Positions 44,990-53,912 of a stretch of DNA of 64,000 nucleotides are shown in pieces. The position numbers were made by a program, and so were the translations under genes. The notes under the pieces are model-generated. The model did no database searches. It saw only the letters and a list, made by a program, of their open reading frames with translations, and was not told the origin of the DNA. The first letter of the stretch is position 1. Each line of letters begins with the position of its first letter. Source of the DNA: Kineococcus aurantiacus (lineage in GTDB: Bacteria > Actinomycetota > Actinomycetes > Actinomycetales > Kineococcaceae). Location of the stretch: positions 682,001 to 746,000 of the forward strand of contig NZ_JACCBB010000001.1 of assembly GCF_013409345.1 (NCBI RefSeq), written 5' to 3'.

Positions 44990-45868
44990 ATGAGCACGGG
45001 AACCGCCACCGCACCCCTGGGCACCCTGGTGCCCGGCACCGTCTCCCCGCGTCGCGCGGTCCCGGCCCGGATCGCCCGCCCCGAGTACGTCGACCGGCCG
45101 GCCCCCGCGCCCTACCGGGGGCCGAACGTCATCGACCCCGAGGGCGTGGAGAGGATCCGGCGCGCGAGCCGGCTGGCCGCGCAGGCCATGGCCGTGGTCG
45201 CCGAGCACGTCGTGCCGGGCACGACGACGGACGAACTGGACCGCGTCGGGCACGAGTTCCTGTGCGACCACGGCGCCTACCCCTCGACGCTGGGGTACCG
45301 CTCCTTCCCGAAGTCGTTGTGCAGCAGCCTGAACGAGGTCATCTGCCACGGCATCCCGGACTCCACGGTGCTGGCCGACGGCGACATCGTGAACATCGAC
45401 ATCACGGCCTACCTCGACGGGTTCCACGGCGACACGAACGCCACCTACCTGTGCGGCGACGTCGACGAGGAGTCGCGGCTGCTCGTCGAGCGGACCCGCG
45501 AGGCGACCGAGCGGGGCATCAAGGCCGTGGCCCCGGGCCGGGCGGTCAACGTCATCGGCCGCGTCATCGAGAAGTACGCCGCGCGCTTCGGGTACGGCGT
45601 GGTCCGCGACTTCACCGGGCACGGGGTGGGGCCGGCCTTCCACACCGGCCTGGTCATCCCGCACTACGACGCCGCACCGGCGCACGACCTGGTCATGGAG
45701 CCGGGGATGGTCTTCACCATCGAGCCGATGCTGACGCTGGGCACCCACGAGTGGGACATGTGGGAGGACGGCTGGACGGTCGTCACGAAGGACCGCAAGC
45801 GCACCGCGCAGTTCGAGCACACCCTCGTCGTGACCGAGACGGGGTCGGAGGTCCTCACCCTCCCGTAG
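44990..45868 (+). CDS. map: Methionine aminopeptidase type I, with N-terminal extension
   Basis: The enzyme removes the initiator methionine from new proteins. The 292-residue protein has the pita-bread fold with metal ligands in [20 protein letters not shown] (two Asp), [11 protein letters not shown] (His), FTIEPML (Glu) and [10 protein letters not shown] (Glu). About 40 extra residues precede the catalytic domain and include a Pro-rich PAPAPYRG segment, as in the mycobacterial extended type I enzyme. The start is set by the leaderless promoter. Confidence 0.95.
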   Translation: MSTGTATAPLGTLVPGTVSPRRAVPARIARPEYVDRPAPAPYRGPNVIDPEGVERIRRASRLAAQAMAVVAEHVVPGTTTDELDRVGHEFLCDHGAYPSTLGYRSFPKSLCSSLNEVICHGIPDSTVLADGDIVNIDITAYLDGFHGDTNATYLCGDVDEESRLLVERTREATERGIKAVAPGRAVNVIGRVIEKYAARFGYGVVRDFTGHGVGPAFHTGLVIPHYDAAPAHDLVMEPGMVFTIEPMLTLGTHEWDMWEDGWTVVTKDRKRTAQFEHTLVVTETGSEVLTLP

Positions 45869-45879
45869 CCCTCCGGCGG

Positions 45880-45909
45880 CCCGCCGTCGTCCCGCGGTAG
45901 GACGGCGGG
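45880..45909 (+). terminator. Terminator after map
   Basis: CCCGCCGTC pairs perfectly with GACGGCGGG around a 12-nt loop, 12 nt after the map stop. Confidence 0.6.
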
Positions 45910-45994
45910 ACCCTCCCCCGGTCGTGCGACGAAAGCGGGGCCCCGGACGTTGGACGGTGCGCAGGGACCGACCCGACCACCGAAGGAGCCCCTC

Positions 45995-46192
45995 GTGAGC
46001 ACCCCCGTCCTGTCCCGCCCGACCCGCGGCAAGCTGATCGCCGGCGTGTGCGCCGGTCTGGGCCGCCGCTTCGGCCTGCCGGCCAACGTCGTGCGCCTGC
46101 TGTTCATCGTGTCCTGCGTGCTGCCCGGCCCGCAGGTCCTGGCCTACCTCGCGCTGTGGGTCGTCCTGCCCAAGGACACCGGCGGCCGGTGA
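45995..46192 (+). CDS. PspC domain protein
   Basis: The 65-residue protein consists almost entirely of a PspC domain: GKLIAGVCAGLGRRFGLPANVVRLLFIV, then a membrane helix ending LAYLALWVVLPKD. PspC proteins sit in the membrane and take part in envelope-stress (phage-shock) responses. GTG 45995 follows AAGGAG at 45983-45988 with 6-nt spacing, unlike the leaderless neighbours. No PspA or toxin partner gene lies next to it. Confidence 0.88.
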   Translation: MSTPVLSRPTRGKLIAGVCAGLGRRFGLPANVVRLLFIVSCVLPGPQVLAYLALWVVLPKDTGGR

Positions 46193-46221
46193 GCCGCGTG
46201 GCCCCGCCCGGGACCTCGCCC

Positions 46222-46227
46222 TAGGCT
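46222..46227 (+). promoter_or_regulatory. Leaderless -10 box for ppgK
   Basis: TAGGCT is followed by 7 nt and GTG 46235. Confidence 0.5.
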
Positions 46228-46234
46228 CGCGGGC

Positions 46235-47068
46235 GTGACCGAGACGACCGGGACGACCGAGCAGCCGACGAGCACCCCGAGCCCCCAGCGCGCCCCGCGC
46301 GCCCGGCGGGCCGCTCCCCGCACGACGGGGCTCGGGGTGGACATCGGCGGGTCGGGCATCAAGGGCGCACCGGTCGACCTGGCCGGCGGGCGCTTCGCCG
46401 CCGACCGGGTCCGGCTGGAGACCCCCCAGCCCGCGACCCCGGCCGCGGTGGCCCCCGTCGTCGCCGAGGTGCTGGCCGGGTTCGACGTCCCGGCCGACAC
46501 CCCCGTCGGGATCACCTTCCCCGCCGTCATCCAGCACGGCATCGCGCGCAGCGCGGCGAACGTCGACCCGTCGTGGATCGGCACCGACGCCGGGACGCTG
46601 TTCTCCGAGACCCTCGGCCGCGCGGTCCACGTCGTCAACGACGCCGACGCCGCCGGGTACGCCGAGGTCCGGTTCGGCGCCGGCAAGGGCGTGCACGGCG
46701 TCGTCCTGGTGACGACGCTGGGCACCGGGATCGGCAGCGCGTTGTTCGTCGACGGGCACCTGGTCCCCAACACCGAGCTGGGGCACCTGGAGATCGACGG
46801 CCACGACGCGGAGAAGAAGGCCGCCGACTCCGCCCGCGAACGGCACGACCTGTCCTGGTCGCAGTGGGCGAAGCGGCTGCAGCGCTACTACTCCCACGTC
46901 GAGGACCTGCTGTGGCCCGACCTCATCGTCGTCGGCGGCGGGGTCAGCAAGAAGCACGAGAAGTTCCTGCCGCTGCTGGACCTGCGCACCCCGATCGTCC
47001 CGGCGCAGCTGCGCAACGACGCCGGCATCATCGGTGCCGCGGCCCTGGCCGCCAACGCCGCCCGCTGA
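46235..47068 (+). CDS. ppgK: Polyphosphate glucokinase
   Basis: PpgK phosphorylates glucose with polyphosphate or ATP. The 277-residue ROK-fold protein has the phosphate loop [11 protein letters not shown] near residues 32-42, [32 protein letters not shown] and [11 protein letters not shown], and lacks the regulatory ROK helix-turn-helix. Glucose-6-phosphate from this enzyme is the substrate of the F420-dependent dehydrogenase encoded at 18436-19458. GTG 46235 fits the leaderless box. Confidence 0.92.
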   Translation: MTETTGTTEQPTSTPSPQRAPRARRAAPRTTGLGVDIGGSGIKGAPVDLAGGRFAADRVRLETPQPATPAAVAPVVAEVLAGFDVPADTPVGITFPAVIQHGIARSAANVDPSWIGTDAGTLFSETLGRAVHVVNDADAAGYAEVRFGAGKGVHGVVLVTTLGTGIGSALFVDGHLVPNTELGHLEIDGHDAEKKAADSARERHDLSWSQWAKRLQRYYSHVEDLLWPDLIVVGGGVSKKHEKFLPLLDLRTPIVPAQLRNDAGIIGAAALAANAAR

Positions 47069-47108
47069 CCGGACCGCCCCCGGCCTTCCGGTGGTGGCCC
47101 CGGCGCAC

Positions 47109-47114
47109 TAGGGT
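47109..47114 (+). promoter_or_regulatory. Leaderless -10 box for the LLM oxidoreductase at 47123
   Basis: TAGGGT is followed by 8 nt and ATG 47123, without a Shine-Dalgarno sequence. Confidence 0.45.
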
Positions 47115-47122
47115 CCTCGACC

Positions 47123-48136
47123 ATGACGGACGCGACGCCGCGGTTGAAGTTCGGGCTGTTCATCCCCCAGGGCTGGAAGCACGACCTGGTCGAGGTCGAC
47201 CCGGTCGACCACTGGAAGGTCATGAGCGGTCTGGCGCAACGCGCCGACGCCGGGGACGTGTGGGACTCGATCTGGGTCTACGACCACTTCCACACCGTCC
47301 CCGAACCCACCGACCAGGCCACCCACGAGGCCTGGAGCCTCATGGCCGCCTTCGCCGCCTCCACGACGCGGATCCGGCTGGGGCAGATGTGCACCTGCCT
47401 GAGCTACCGGAACCCCGCCTACCTGGCCAAGGTCGCCACGACGATCGACGTGGTCTCCGGCGGGCGCCTCAACATGGGCATCGGCGCGGGCTGGTACGAG
47501 CACGAGTGGCGGGCCTACGGGTACGGGTTCCCCGGGGCCGGGGAACGCCTGGCCCGCCTCGACGAGGGCGTGCAGATCTTCCGCCAGCTGTGGCAGGACG
47601 GGATCTCCACGTTCGAGGGCAGGCACTACCAGACCGCGGGGGCGATCAACCGGCCGCTGCCGGTCCAGGAGGGCGGGATCCCGTTGTGGATCGCCGGCGG
47701 CGGGGAGCGCAAGACCCTGCTGACGGCCGCGAAGTACGCCGACTTCACGAACTTCGACGGGACCCTGGAGACGTTCACCCACAAGTCCGCGGTGCTGGAG
47801 AAGCACTGCCAGGACGTCGGGCGCGACTTCGCCTCCATCACCCGCACCGCCGACTACAACGTCGCGATCGGCCGGGACGAGAAGGAGGTCGCCGACCGGG
47901 TCGCCGCCCGGCGGGCCGTCCTGGAGCGGCACGTCAGCGCCGAGGCCACCGAGCGCGAGGTCGCCGGGCTCAGCGCGAGCCTGGCCACCGGGACGCCCGA
48001 GCAGATCGTCGAGAACCTCAAGCCCCTGCTCGCCGCCGGGCTGGGGCACGCGAACTTCTACTTCCCCGAGGTCTCGACGGACACCTCGGGCCTGGAGCTG
48101 TTCGAGCGGGAGGTCGTGCCCGCCCTGCTGGCCTGA
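47123..48136 (+). CDS. LLM class F420-dependent oxidoreductase
   Basis: The 337-residue luciferase-like protein has [59 protein letters not shown] and [13 protein letters not shown], typical of F420-using actinobacterial enzymes (TIGR03560 group). The substrate is unknown. It differs clearly from the LLM protein at 9145-10068. It follows ppgK by 54 nt but has its own promoter-like element. Confidence 0.85.
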   Translation: MTDATPRLKFGLFIPQGWKHDLVEVDPVDHWKVMSGLAQRADAGDVWDSIWVYDHFHTVPEPTDQATHEAWSLMAAFAASTTRIRLGQMCTCLSYRNPAYLAKVATTIDVVSGGRLNMGIGAGWYEHEWRAYGYGFPGAGERLARLDEGVQIFRQLWQDGISTFEGRHYQTAGAINRPLPVQEGGIPLWIAGGGERKTLLTAAKYADFTNFDGTLETFTHKSAVLEKHCQDVGRDFASITRTADYNVAIGRDEKEVADRVAARRAVLERHVSAEATEREVAGLSASLATGTPEQIVENLKPLLAAGLGHANFYFPEVSTDTSGLELFEREVVPALLA

Positions 48137-48148
48137 ACCCGGGCACGG

Positions 48149-48154
48149 CATGCT
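48149..48154 (+). promoter_or_regulatory. Leaderless -10 box for the CxxC protein
   Basis: CATGCT, one base from TATGCT/TAnnnT, lies exactly 6 nt before GTG 48161. Confidence 0.4.
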
Positions 48155-48160
48155 GGTGCC

Positions 48161-48715
48161 GTGAGCGATCCGGGCAGGTGCGCGTTCTGCGGCGCGGACG
48201 GCGAGGACGCGGGCGTGCAGGTGCAGGAACGCCTCGGCGTCGAGGTCGCCGTCTGCGCCCGCTGCCGGGAACGCTTCGCCACCGGCGCCGCGGCGCGCCC
48301 GGCCCCGGTGCCGGTCCCGCCGGACGCCCAGGGTCTGCCCCCGACGCTGGGGCAGCAGTCCTCCGCCGTCCTGGACCTCGTGCGGAGCCTGCACCGCCGT
48401 GCGGCGCAACGGCCCTACGTCGAGGAGGACTGCGAGCGCTGCGGCCACGTCGTGCACCGCTACCCCGGTCCCGACGGCGGCACCGTGGCCCTGGCGAAGG
48501 AGTCCGTCCTGGCCGCGACGGTGCCCGACGACGAACGCTGGCGGGTCGTCGACGGGCGGGCCGTCCCGGCGCCGGAGGCCGACCCCGACGACGAGGACTC
48601 GGTGGGCGCCCGCGTCCGGCACGACGTCGTGTGCCCGGCGAACCCGGCGCCGGCCAACGCCCGGCTCGCGCGGATGTGGGACGCCCACCGGCGGCCGCCG
48701 CAGCCGGAGTTCTGA
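48161..48715 (+). CDS. Hypothetical zinc-finger protein (DUF6083-like)
   Basis: The 184-residue soluble protein has two cysteine pairs at the N-terminus (CAFC ... CARC, residues about 7-36). A third pair, CERCGHVVHRY, lies near residue 90, and the protein then has an acidic stretch and a lone cysteine in DVVCPANPAP. The central CERCGH plus later ERWRVVDG recalls DUF6083 proteins of streptomycetes, though this match is from memory. No catalytic motif was found. It is probably co-transcribed with the PHP gene 21 nt downstream. Confidence 0.65.
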   Translation: MSDPGRCAFCGADGEDAGVQVQERLGVEVAVCARCRERFATGAAARPAPVPVPPDAQGLPPTLGQQSSAVLDLVRSLHRRAAQRPYVEEDCERCGHVVHRYPGPDGGTVALAKESVLAATVPDDERWRVVDGRAVPAPEADPDDEDSVGARVRHDVVCPANPAPANARLARMWDAHRRPPQPEF

Positions 48716-48736
48716 GCCAGGCACCAGGGGGGACCC

Positions 48737-49579
48737 GTGAACCTGCCGTCCGACGACCACGTCCACTCCCGGTTCTCCTGGGACGCCGTCGAGGGCGACC
48801 TCGAGGGCACCTGCCGGCGGGCCGTGGACCTCGGGCTGCCCGCCGTCTCCTTCACCGAGCACGTCGACTTCGAGGCGTGGTCGGCGCCCCCGGGCGGGTG
48901 GGCCTGGCCCCCGGGCGTCCGCGGCACCGTCGACGGGCACGGCCGGTTCCTCGGGGCCGCGCTGGAGGTCGAGGCGTACGTGGCCGAGGTGCAGCGCTGC
49001 CGGGACCTGTTCCCCGGGCTGAGGATCCGCACCGGCGTCGAGCTCGACGCCGGGCACCGGCACCCGCGGGAGGTGGCCGAGCTGCTGCGCACGGGGTTCG
49101 ACCGCGTCGTGGGGTCGATCCACGCCCTGCCCGACCTCGACGACGCCGGCGGGTACCTGGAGGTGGACGCGGCGTACGCGCAGCGGGCCGCGTCCGACGT
49201 GGTGCTCGGCTACCTCGCCGAGGTGCGGGACCTGGTGGCCTCCGGCACGCCCTTCGAGGTCCTCGGCCACGTCGACTACCCGTTGCGGCACTGGCCCGCG
49301 GGCCGGGAGGTCTCGTGGGAGGTCTTCGAGGAGCCGCTGCGGGAGACGCTGTCCGCCCTGGCCGCCTCCGGCCGCGCGCTGGAGGTCAACACCTCCCTGC
49401 CGCTGGACCTGCGCGTCGTGCGCTGGTGGCGGGAGGCCGGCGGCGGGGCCGTGGCCTTCGGCAGTGACGCCCACAGCCCCGGCGAGCTCGCCCGCAGTTT
49501 CCGCGCCGTCGCGCCGCTCGTGGAGGCCGCCGGGTTCAGGCCGGCCGACGACCCCACCGCCCTGTGGGGGCGCGGCTGA
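48737..49579 (+). CDS. PHP-domain phosphoesterase (histidinol-phosphatase-like)
   Basis: The 280-residue protein has the PHP metal-binding set: DDHVHSRFSWD at the N-terminus, SFTEHVDFE, RTGVELDA, VVGSIHALPD, EVLGHVDYPLRH and AFGSDAHSPGEL. This is the histidinol-phosphate phosphatase (HisK) layout, but other phosphoesters are possible and no his genes are nearby. GTG 48737 follows GGGGGGA. Confidence 0.85.
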   Translation: MNLPSDDHVHSRFSWDAVEGDLEGTCRRAVDLGLPAVSFTEHVDFEAWSAPPGGWAWPPGVRGTVDGHGRFLGAALEVEAYVAEVQRCRDLFPGLRIRTGVELDAGHRHPREVAELLRTGFDRVVGSIHALPDLDDAGGYLEVDAAYAQRAASDVVLGYLAEVRDLVASGTPFEVLGHVDYPLRHWPAGREVSWEVFEEPLRETLSALAASGRALEVNTSLPLDLRVVRWWREAGGGAVAFGSDAHSPGELARSFRAVAPLVEAAGFRPADDPTALWGRG

Positions 49580-49597
49580 GCGGGGGCCGGGGGCGGT

Positions 49598-50524
49598 TCA
49601 CCAGTGCGCGGCGCGCGGCACCGGCTGGCACGTCGGGCAGGAGAACGACGAGCGGTTCATGAAGGCGTCCCGGCGCACCGGCGACCCGCACCGCGGGCAC
49701 GGCCGCCCGGCCTGCCCGTACACCGCCAGGGACCGGTCGAAGTAGCCCGAGGCCCCGTTGACGTTGACGTACAGCGAGTCGAAGCTCGTCCCGCCCGCCG
49801 CCAGGGCCGCGGTCATGACCTCGCGCAGACCGGCCAGGACGGCGGCGGCCTGGGCGCGGGTGACGGACCGGGTGGGCCGGGCGTAGTGCAGCCGGGCCCG
49901 CCACAGGGCCTCGTCGGCGTAGATGTTGCCCACGCCCGAGACCAGCGTCTGGTCCAGCAGGGCGCGCTTGAGGCCCGTGGTGCGCGCCCGCAGCCGGGTG
50001 GCGAAACCCGCGTCGTCGAAGGCCGGGTCGAGGGGGTCGCGCGCGATGTGCGCGACCGGGGCGGGCAGCAGCCGGGACCAGGGGGCGTCGGGGTGCTCCC
50101 CGGCCCCGCCGAGCCCGCCGTCGGCGACCCCCACGAGCGGGACGACGGCGATCCCGCCGAAGGTGCGCTGGTCGACGAAGCGCAGGTCCTCGCGGTCGTC
50201 GTCGAACTCCCACACCGCCCGCAGGTGCTTCTCCGGCGGGGCGTCGGCGGCCTCGACGAGCAGCTGACCGCTCATGCCGAGGTGGACGACCATCGCGTCG
50301 GTCGCCGACCCGTCCGCCTCGGCCAGGGGCATCCACAGGTACTTGCCGCGCCGCACGGCGTCGGCGACGACGAGCCCCTCGGTGCGGGCCACCGCGTCGG
50401 CGGGCCCCTCGACGTGCCGGCGGGTCACGCGCGGGTGCAGGAACCGGGCGGAGGAGACGGTGCGCCCCACCACCCAGCGCGCCACCCCGCGACGGACGAC
50501 CTCGACCTCGGGCAGCTCGGGCAC
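49598..50524 (-). CDS. mutM: Formamidopyrimidine-DNA glycosylase
   Basis: MutM excises 8-oxoguanine and formamidopyrimidines and nicks the site. The 308-residue protein keeps the catalytic N-terminus [13 protein letters not shown] (Pro2, Glu3), the lysine in RRGKYLW near residue 60, [10 protein letters not shown] (helix-two-turn-helix) and the C-terminal zinc finger (CPRCG ... CPTC). The gene lies 18 nt after rnc in the same order as mycobacteria. Confidence 0.96.
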   Translation of the reverse strand: MPELPEVEVVRRGVARWVVGRTVSSARFLHPRVTRRHVEGPADAVARTEGLVVADAVRRGKYLWMPLAEADGSATDAMVVHLGMSGQLLVEAADAPPEKHLRAVWEFDDDREDLRFVDQRTFGGIAVVPLVGVADGGLGGAGEHPDAPWSRLLPAPVAHIARDPLDPAFDDAGFATRLRARTTGLKRALLDQTLVSGVGNIYADEALWRARLHYARPTRSVTRAQAAAVLAGLREVMTAALAAGGTSFDSLYVNVNGASGYFDRSLAVYGQAGRPCPRCGSPVRRDAFMNRSSFSCPTCQPVPRAAHW

Positions 50525-50542
50525 GTCAGGGTCCGGGGCGCG

Positions 50543-51265
50543 TCAGGACGAGGCGCGGACCGCGGCGGCGGCGGTCGCGGCGCGCAGGGCCTCGACGGCC
50601 GCCGAGGCGGCCTTCTGCTCGGCTTCCTTCTTGCTGCGCCCCTCCCCGTGCCCGATCGCCGTGCCGCCCACGACGGCGTCGGCCGTGAAGGTCTTGGCGT
50701 GGTCGGGGCCGGCCTCGGTGATGGCGTAGGAGGGCACCCCGAGGTTCTCGGCGGCGGTCAGCTCCTGCAGCGCCGTCTTCCAGTCCGTCCCGGCGCCGAG
50801 GCGCTCGGAGGACTCCATGAGCGGCGACGTCAGGCGCAGCACGAAGTCGCGCGTGTCGGCCATGCCCACCGACAGGTAGGACGCGCCGATGACGGCTTCC
50901 ATGGTGTCGGCCAGGATGGAGTTCTTGTCCCGGCCACCGGTGCCGAGCTCCCCCTTGCCCAGGCGCACGAAGTCGCCCAGGCCCAGACCGCGGGCGATGT
51001 CGGCCAGTGCGCGGGAGTTCACGACAGCGGCCCGCAGCTTGGCGAGCCGGCCCTCGGAAACGTCCGCGAACCGCGCGTACAGCTCGTGCGTCACGACCAG
51101 GCCCAGGACGGAGTCCCCCAGGAACTCCAGGCGTTCGTTGGTCGGCAGCCCGCCGTGCTCGTAGGCGTAGGAGCGGTGGGTCAGGGCGAGCACCAGCAGG
51201 TCGGGCTCGATCTGCACCCCCAGCGCAGCAGTCAGCCGGGCGACGTCGCGGACGTCGCCCGGCAT
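50543..51265 (-). CDS. rnc: Ribonuclease III
   Basis: RNase III cleaves double-stranded RNA in rRNA maturation. The 240-residue protein has the signature [12 protein letters not shown], the second catalytic helix in [12 protein letters not shown] and a C-terminal double-stranded RNA-binding domain ([20 protein letters not shown] ... [17 protein letters not shown]). ATG 51265 is chosen; no strong ribosome-binding site is present. A small CTGAGC/GCTCAG hairpin at 51281-51297 overlaps the rpmF stop just upstream. Confidence 0.94.
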   Translation of the reverse strand: MPGDVRDVARLTAALGVQIEPDLLVLALTHRSYAYEHGGLPTNERLEFLGDSVLGLVVTHELYARFADVSEGRLAKLRAAVVNSRALADIARGLGLGDFVRLGKGELGTGGRDKNSILADTMEAVIGASYLSVGMADTRDFVLRLTSPLMESSERLGAGTDWKTALQELTAAENLGVPSYAITEAGPDHAKTFTADAVVGGTAIGHGEGRSKKEAEQKAASAAVEALRAATAAAAVRASS

Positions 51266-51293
51266 GACGGCGGGGGCCTGCTGAGCGGTCAGC

Positions 51294-51497
51294 TCAGAGG
51301 TCCTTGACCTTGCGGCCCTTGTACTCGAGGTACAGCGGGGTGCCGGCGGAGTCGGTGACGACGCGGGCGGTGTGCGGGCGCGAGTAGGCGACCTGGCCAC
51401 GGACGGTGCCGCGGACCAGCGTCTCCTCGGACGCCTTCCACTGCGAACGGCGGGCGCGGGTGTTGCTGCGGGACATCTTCCGCTTCGGGACGGCCAC
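51294..51497 (-). CDS. rpmF: 50S ribosomal protein L32
   Basis: The 67-residue protein begins [21 protein letters not shown], the L32 signature, and ends [10 protein letters not shown]. The two cysteine pairs of zinc-binding L32 are absent, so this is a zinc-free (C-minus) form. GTG 51497 starts 2 nt after the DUF177 stop, the classical yceD-rpmF coupling. Confidence 0.96.
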   Translation of the reverse strand: MAVPKRKMSRSNTRARRSQWKASEETLVRGTVRGQVAYSRPHTARVVTDSAGTPLYLEYKGRKVKDL

Positions 51498-51499
51498 GA

Positions 51500-52093
51500 T
51501 CAGCTCTTCTCTCTGGTTCCGGACGGGGAGTCGTCACTGCTGGGGAGCAGGGACTGCAAGGCGGCCCACCGGGGGTCCGCCGGTTCTTCGGAGACGGGGG
51601 CCGGTTCGGACACCCCGATCTCGTAGTCCTGCTGGCAGGGGCCGTCGCACTCGGGCTGGAACGGCAGGTCCAGCACGATCGCGTCCCGCACGGCGGGTTC
51701 GAGGTCGACGAGTTCGCCCGGGGCGACCTCACGGATCTCGTCCTCGTCGTCGGCCACCTCCACCGGCGTCTTGCCGGGGTAGGCGAACAGCTCCTGCACC
51801 TGCACCTCGACCGGCTCGGTGACCTCGGTGAGGCACCGGACGCACTCGCCGACGGCGGTGCCGCGGACGGTGCCGGTGACGAGCACACCCTCCATGACGG
51901 CTTCCATCCGCAGGTCGAGCTCGAGGTCGCTGCCCTCGGGGACGCCGATGACGGCGATCCCGAGGTCGGCCGGGGCGGGGACGGTGCGCTGCAGGGTGCG
52001 CATCGTGCCCGGTCGGCGGCCCAGGTCGTGGGTGGACAGCACGAGCGGCGCGTCCGGGTCCAGGTGACCCTCCGGCAGTTGCCTCTTGCTCAC
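51500..52093 (-). CDS. DUF177 (YceD) family protein
   Basis: The 197-residue protein has the DUF177 core: [44 protein letters not shown]. The four cysteines form the family metal-binding-like set. YceD proteins are linked to 23S rRNA accumulation and are usually encoded just before rpmF, as here. GTG 52093 is 7 nt after GAGG; GTG 52099 is an alternative. A TACCCT -10 candidate at 52179-52184 would give a leader of about 80 nt. Confidence 0.88.
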   Translation of the reverse strand: MSKRQLPEGHLDPDAPLVLSTHDLGRRPGTMRTLQRTVPAPADLGIAVIGVPEGSDLELDLRMEAVMEGVLVTGTVRGTAVGECVRCLTEVTEPVEVQVQELFAYPGKTPVEVADDEDEIREVAPGELVDLEPAVRDAIVLDLPFQPECDGPCQQDYEIGVSEPAPVSEEPADPRWAALQSLLPSSDDSPSGTREKS

Positions 52094-52178
52094 GTCCACA
52101 CCTCGTTCCCCGAGCGTTCCGACACACCACACGGCCCCGCCGCTGGTGGGAGCTCCACACGCGCCGAGGCCGTCCCCA

Positions 52179-52184
52179 AGGGTA
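52179..52184 (-). promoter_or_regulatory. Candidate -10 element for the DUF177-rpmF-rnc-mutM operon
   Basis: TACCCT on the minus strand lies about 86 nt upstream of GTG 52093. The leader is GC-rich and shows no long hairpin. Confidence 0.4.
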
Positions 52185-52217
52185 ACCGAGGGTGCGCCCC
52201 GCGACCCAATCGTGCGG

Positions 52218-52757
52218 TCAGGACCCGCTGGGCCGCTCGGCCCGCACGGCCCCGGCCACCGTCGGGGCCACGTCCGGGGTCCCGGCGGGCGCCTCCTCGG
52301 GCTCGGCGGAGGCCTCGCGCACCTTCAGCCGGTCGCGGCCGCGGGCGGCCTGCTGCTTGAGCCGGTCCAGCTCGTCCTCGAAGTCGGACAGCTTGCGGTC
52401 CACCCAGGCGTCGGCGTCCACGCGCAGCCGCTTGGCCTCCTCGCGGGCGGTGGCCACGATGTGGTCGGCGCGCTCGCGCGAGGCGCGGGTGACGGCCTGG
52501 GCGTCGACGAGCTCCTCGGCGCGCTCGCGGGCCTCGGCCAGGACCTTCTCGGCGTCGGCGCGGGCGGCCTCCAGGACCTCGTCGCGCTGGGCGAGCACGT
52601 CGCCGGCCTGCTGCACCTCGGCGGGCAGGAGCCGGCGGACGTCGCCGACCAGGGCGAGCAGCTGCTCGCGGTCGACCACCACCGACGACGACAGGGGGAC
52701 GCCCCGCGCGCCCGACACGAGCGCGGCGAGCTCGCCGAGCTTCTCGTGCACCTCCAC
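52218..52757 (-). CDS. DivIVA-like coiled-coil cell division protein (SepIVA-type)
   Basis: The 179-residue protein has a short N-terminal helix (VHEKLGELAALVSG), then a long coiled coil from about residue 50 to 145 with heptad-like EARADAEKVLAEARERAEELVDAQ and REEAKRLRVDADAWVDRKLSD. The location just upstream of DUF177-rnc-mutM matches mycobacterial Rv2927c (SepIVA), a septation factor. GTG 52757 follows GGGAGG. The C-terminal 35 residues are Pro/Ala-rich. Confidence 0.82.
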   Translation of the reverse strand: MEVHEKLGELAALVSGARGVPLSSSVVVDREQLLALVGDVRRLLPAEVQQAGDVLAQRDEVLEAARADAEKVLAEARERAEELVDAQAVTRASRERADHIVATAREEAKRLRVDADAWVDRKLSDFEDELDRLKQQAARGRDRLKVREASAEPEEAPAGTPDVAPTVAGAVRAERPSGS

Positions 52758-52778
52758 AGCAACTGCCTCCCGTAGTCC

Positions 52779-53303
52779 TCAGCCCTGGCCGGTGGGCCGG
52801 GCAGGGGCATTCTCCCCCAGCCGCGCGGCCAGCGCGGCACGCACCGCCGGGGGCACCAGCCCCGAGACGTCCGCGCCGTGGCGGGCGACCTCCTTGACCA
52901 GGGAGGAGGAGACGTGCCCGTACCGGGGGTCCCCCACGACGAACACCGTCTCCACGTCGCCCAGGTCCCGGTTCATCAGGGCCATGGGCAGCTCGTAGGC
53001 GTAGTCCGTCCCGCTGCGCAGGCCCTTGAGGACCACCCGGACCCCCAGGCGGCGGCAGTGGTCGACGAGCAGGCCGCCGGTGAACTCCTCCACCACGACG
53101 CGCCCGGCGCGCGGGTCCCCGCAGTCCGCCAGCGCCCGCCGCACCAGGTCGGCGCGCTCGGCCCCGGTGAACAGCCCCTGCTTGCCCGGGTTGACCGCCA
53201 CGCCGGCGTGCACGACGTCGAACATCCCCGCCGCCCGCAGCAGCACGTCGAGGTGCCCGAGGGTCAGGGGGTCGAAGCTGCCGGGGCAGACGCACGCGCT
53301 CAC
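52779..53303 (-). CDS. coaD: Pantetheine-phosphate adenylyltransferase
   Basis: CoaD makes dephospho-CoA from 4'-phosphopantetheine and ATP. The 174-residue protein has the nucleotidyltransferase motif GSFDPLTLGHLD (TxGH), the phosphate-binding KQGLF, the substrate loop RSGTDYAYELPMALMNR and the SSSLVKE signature. The gene lies 41 nt downstream of rsmD, the usual bacterial pairing. Confidence 0.96.
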   Translation of the reverse strand: MSACVCPGSFDPLTLGHLDVLLRAAGMFDVVHAGVAVNPGKQGLFTGAERADLVRRALADCGDPRAGRVVVEEFTGGLLVDHCRRLGVRVVLKGLRSGTDYAYELPMALMNRDLGDVETVFVVGDPRYGHVSSSLVKEVARHGADVSGLVPPAVRAALAARLGENAPARPTGQG

Positions 53304-53344
53304 CCGGTCAACCTCTCACGACCCGCTCGCGCGCCCCGCCCCCC

Positions 53345-53902
53345 TCAGAGCCCGGCGACCCAGACCGACGTCTCGCCGTACCGCCGTTCCCGCACCCCCG
53401 TCAGCGGCTCGGGCCAGCGCGGCTCGGGGCTGCGCGCGGACCGCTCCACGACGACCGTGGCCCCCGGGGCCAGCAGCGGCACCACGGCGTCCAGGACGGC
53501 GGAGACGTCGTCGGAGCCCACGGCGTAGGGCGGGTCCAGGAGCACCAGGTCCCAGCCGCCCTCGACGACGGCCCCGGCCGAGGCCAGGAAGCGCTCGACG
53601 GTGTCGGCGACGACGCGCACCCCGGCCAGGCCGACCGCCGCGACGTTGGCGCGCGCGGTGGCCGCGGCCGGGCGGGCGGCCTCGACGAGGACGACCTGCG
53701 CCGCGCCCCGGCTGGCGGCCTCCAGCCCCAGGGCCCCCGAGCCGGCGTAGAGGTCCAGCACGCGGGCCCCCTCCAGCGCGCCCGCGGCGTCGAGCGCGGA
53801 GAACAGCGCCTCGCGCACGCGGTCGCTGGTGGGGCGGGTCGTCTCCCCCGGCGGCACCTTCAGCCGGCGTCCCCCGGCCGTGCCGGCGACGATGCGTGTC
53901 AC
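53345..53902 (-). CDS. rsmD: 16S rRNA (guanine966-N2)-methyltransferase
   Basis: RsmD methylates G966 of 16S rRNA. The 185-residue protein has IVAGTAGGRRLKVPPGETTRPTSDRVREALF, the SAM-binding motif VLDLYAGSGALGLEA and the catalytic motif LLDPPYAVG. GTG 53902 follows GAGGGG with 6-nt spacing; the frame upstream to 54013 lies inside the permease gene and is rejected. Confidence 0.94.
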   Translation of the reverse strand: MTRIVAGTAGGRRLKVPPGETTRPTSDRVREALFSALDAAGALEGARVLDLYAGSGALGLEAASRGAAQVVLVEAARPAAATARANVAAVGLAGVRVVADTVERFLASAGAVVEGGWDLVLLDPPYAVGSDDVSAVLDAVVPLLAPGATVVVERSARSPEPRWPEPLTGVRERRYGETSVWVAGL

Positions 53903-53912
53903 TCGAAACCCC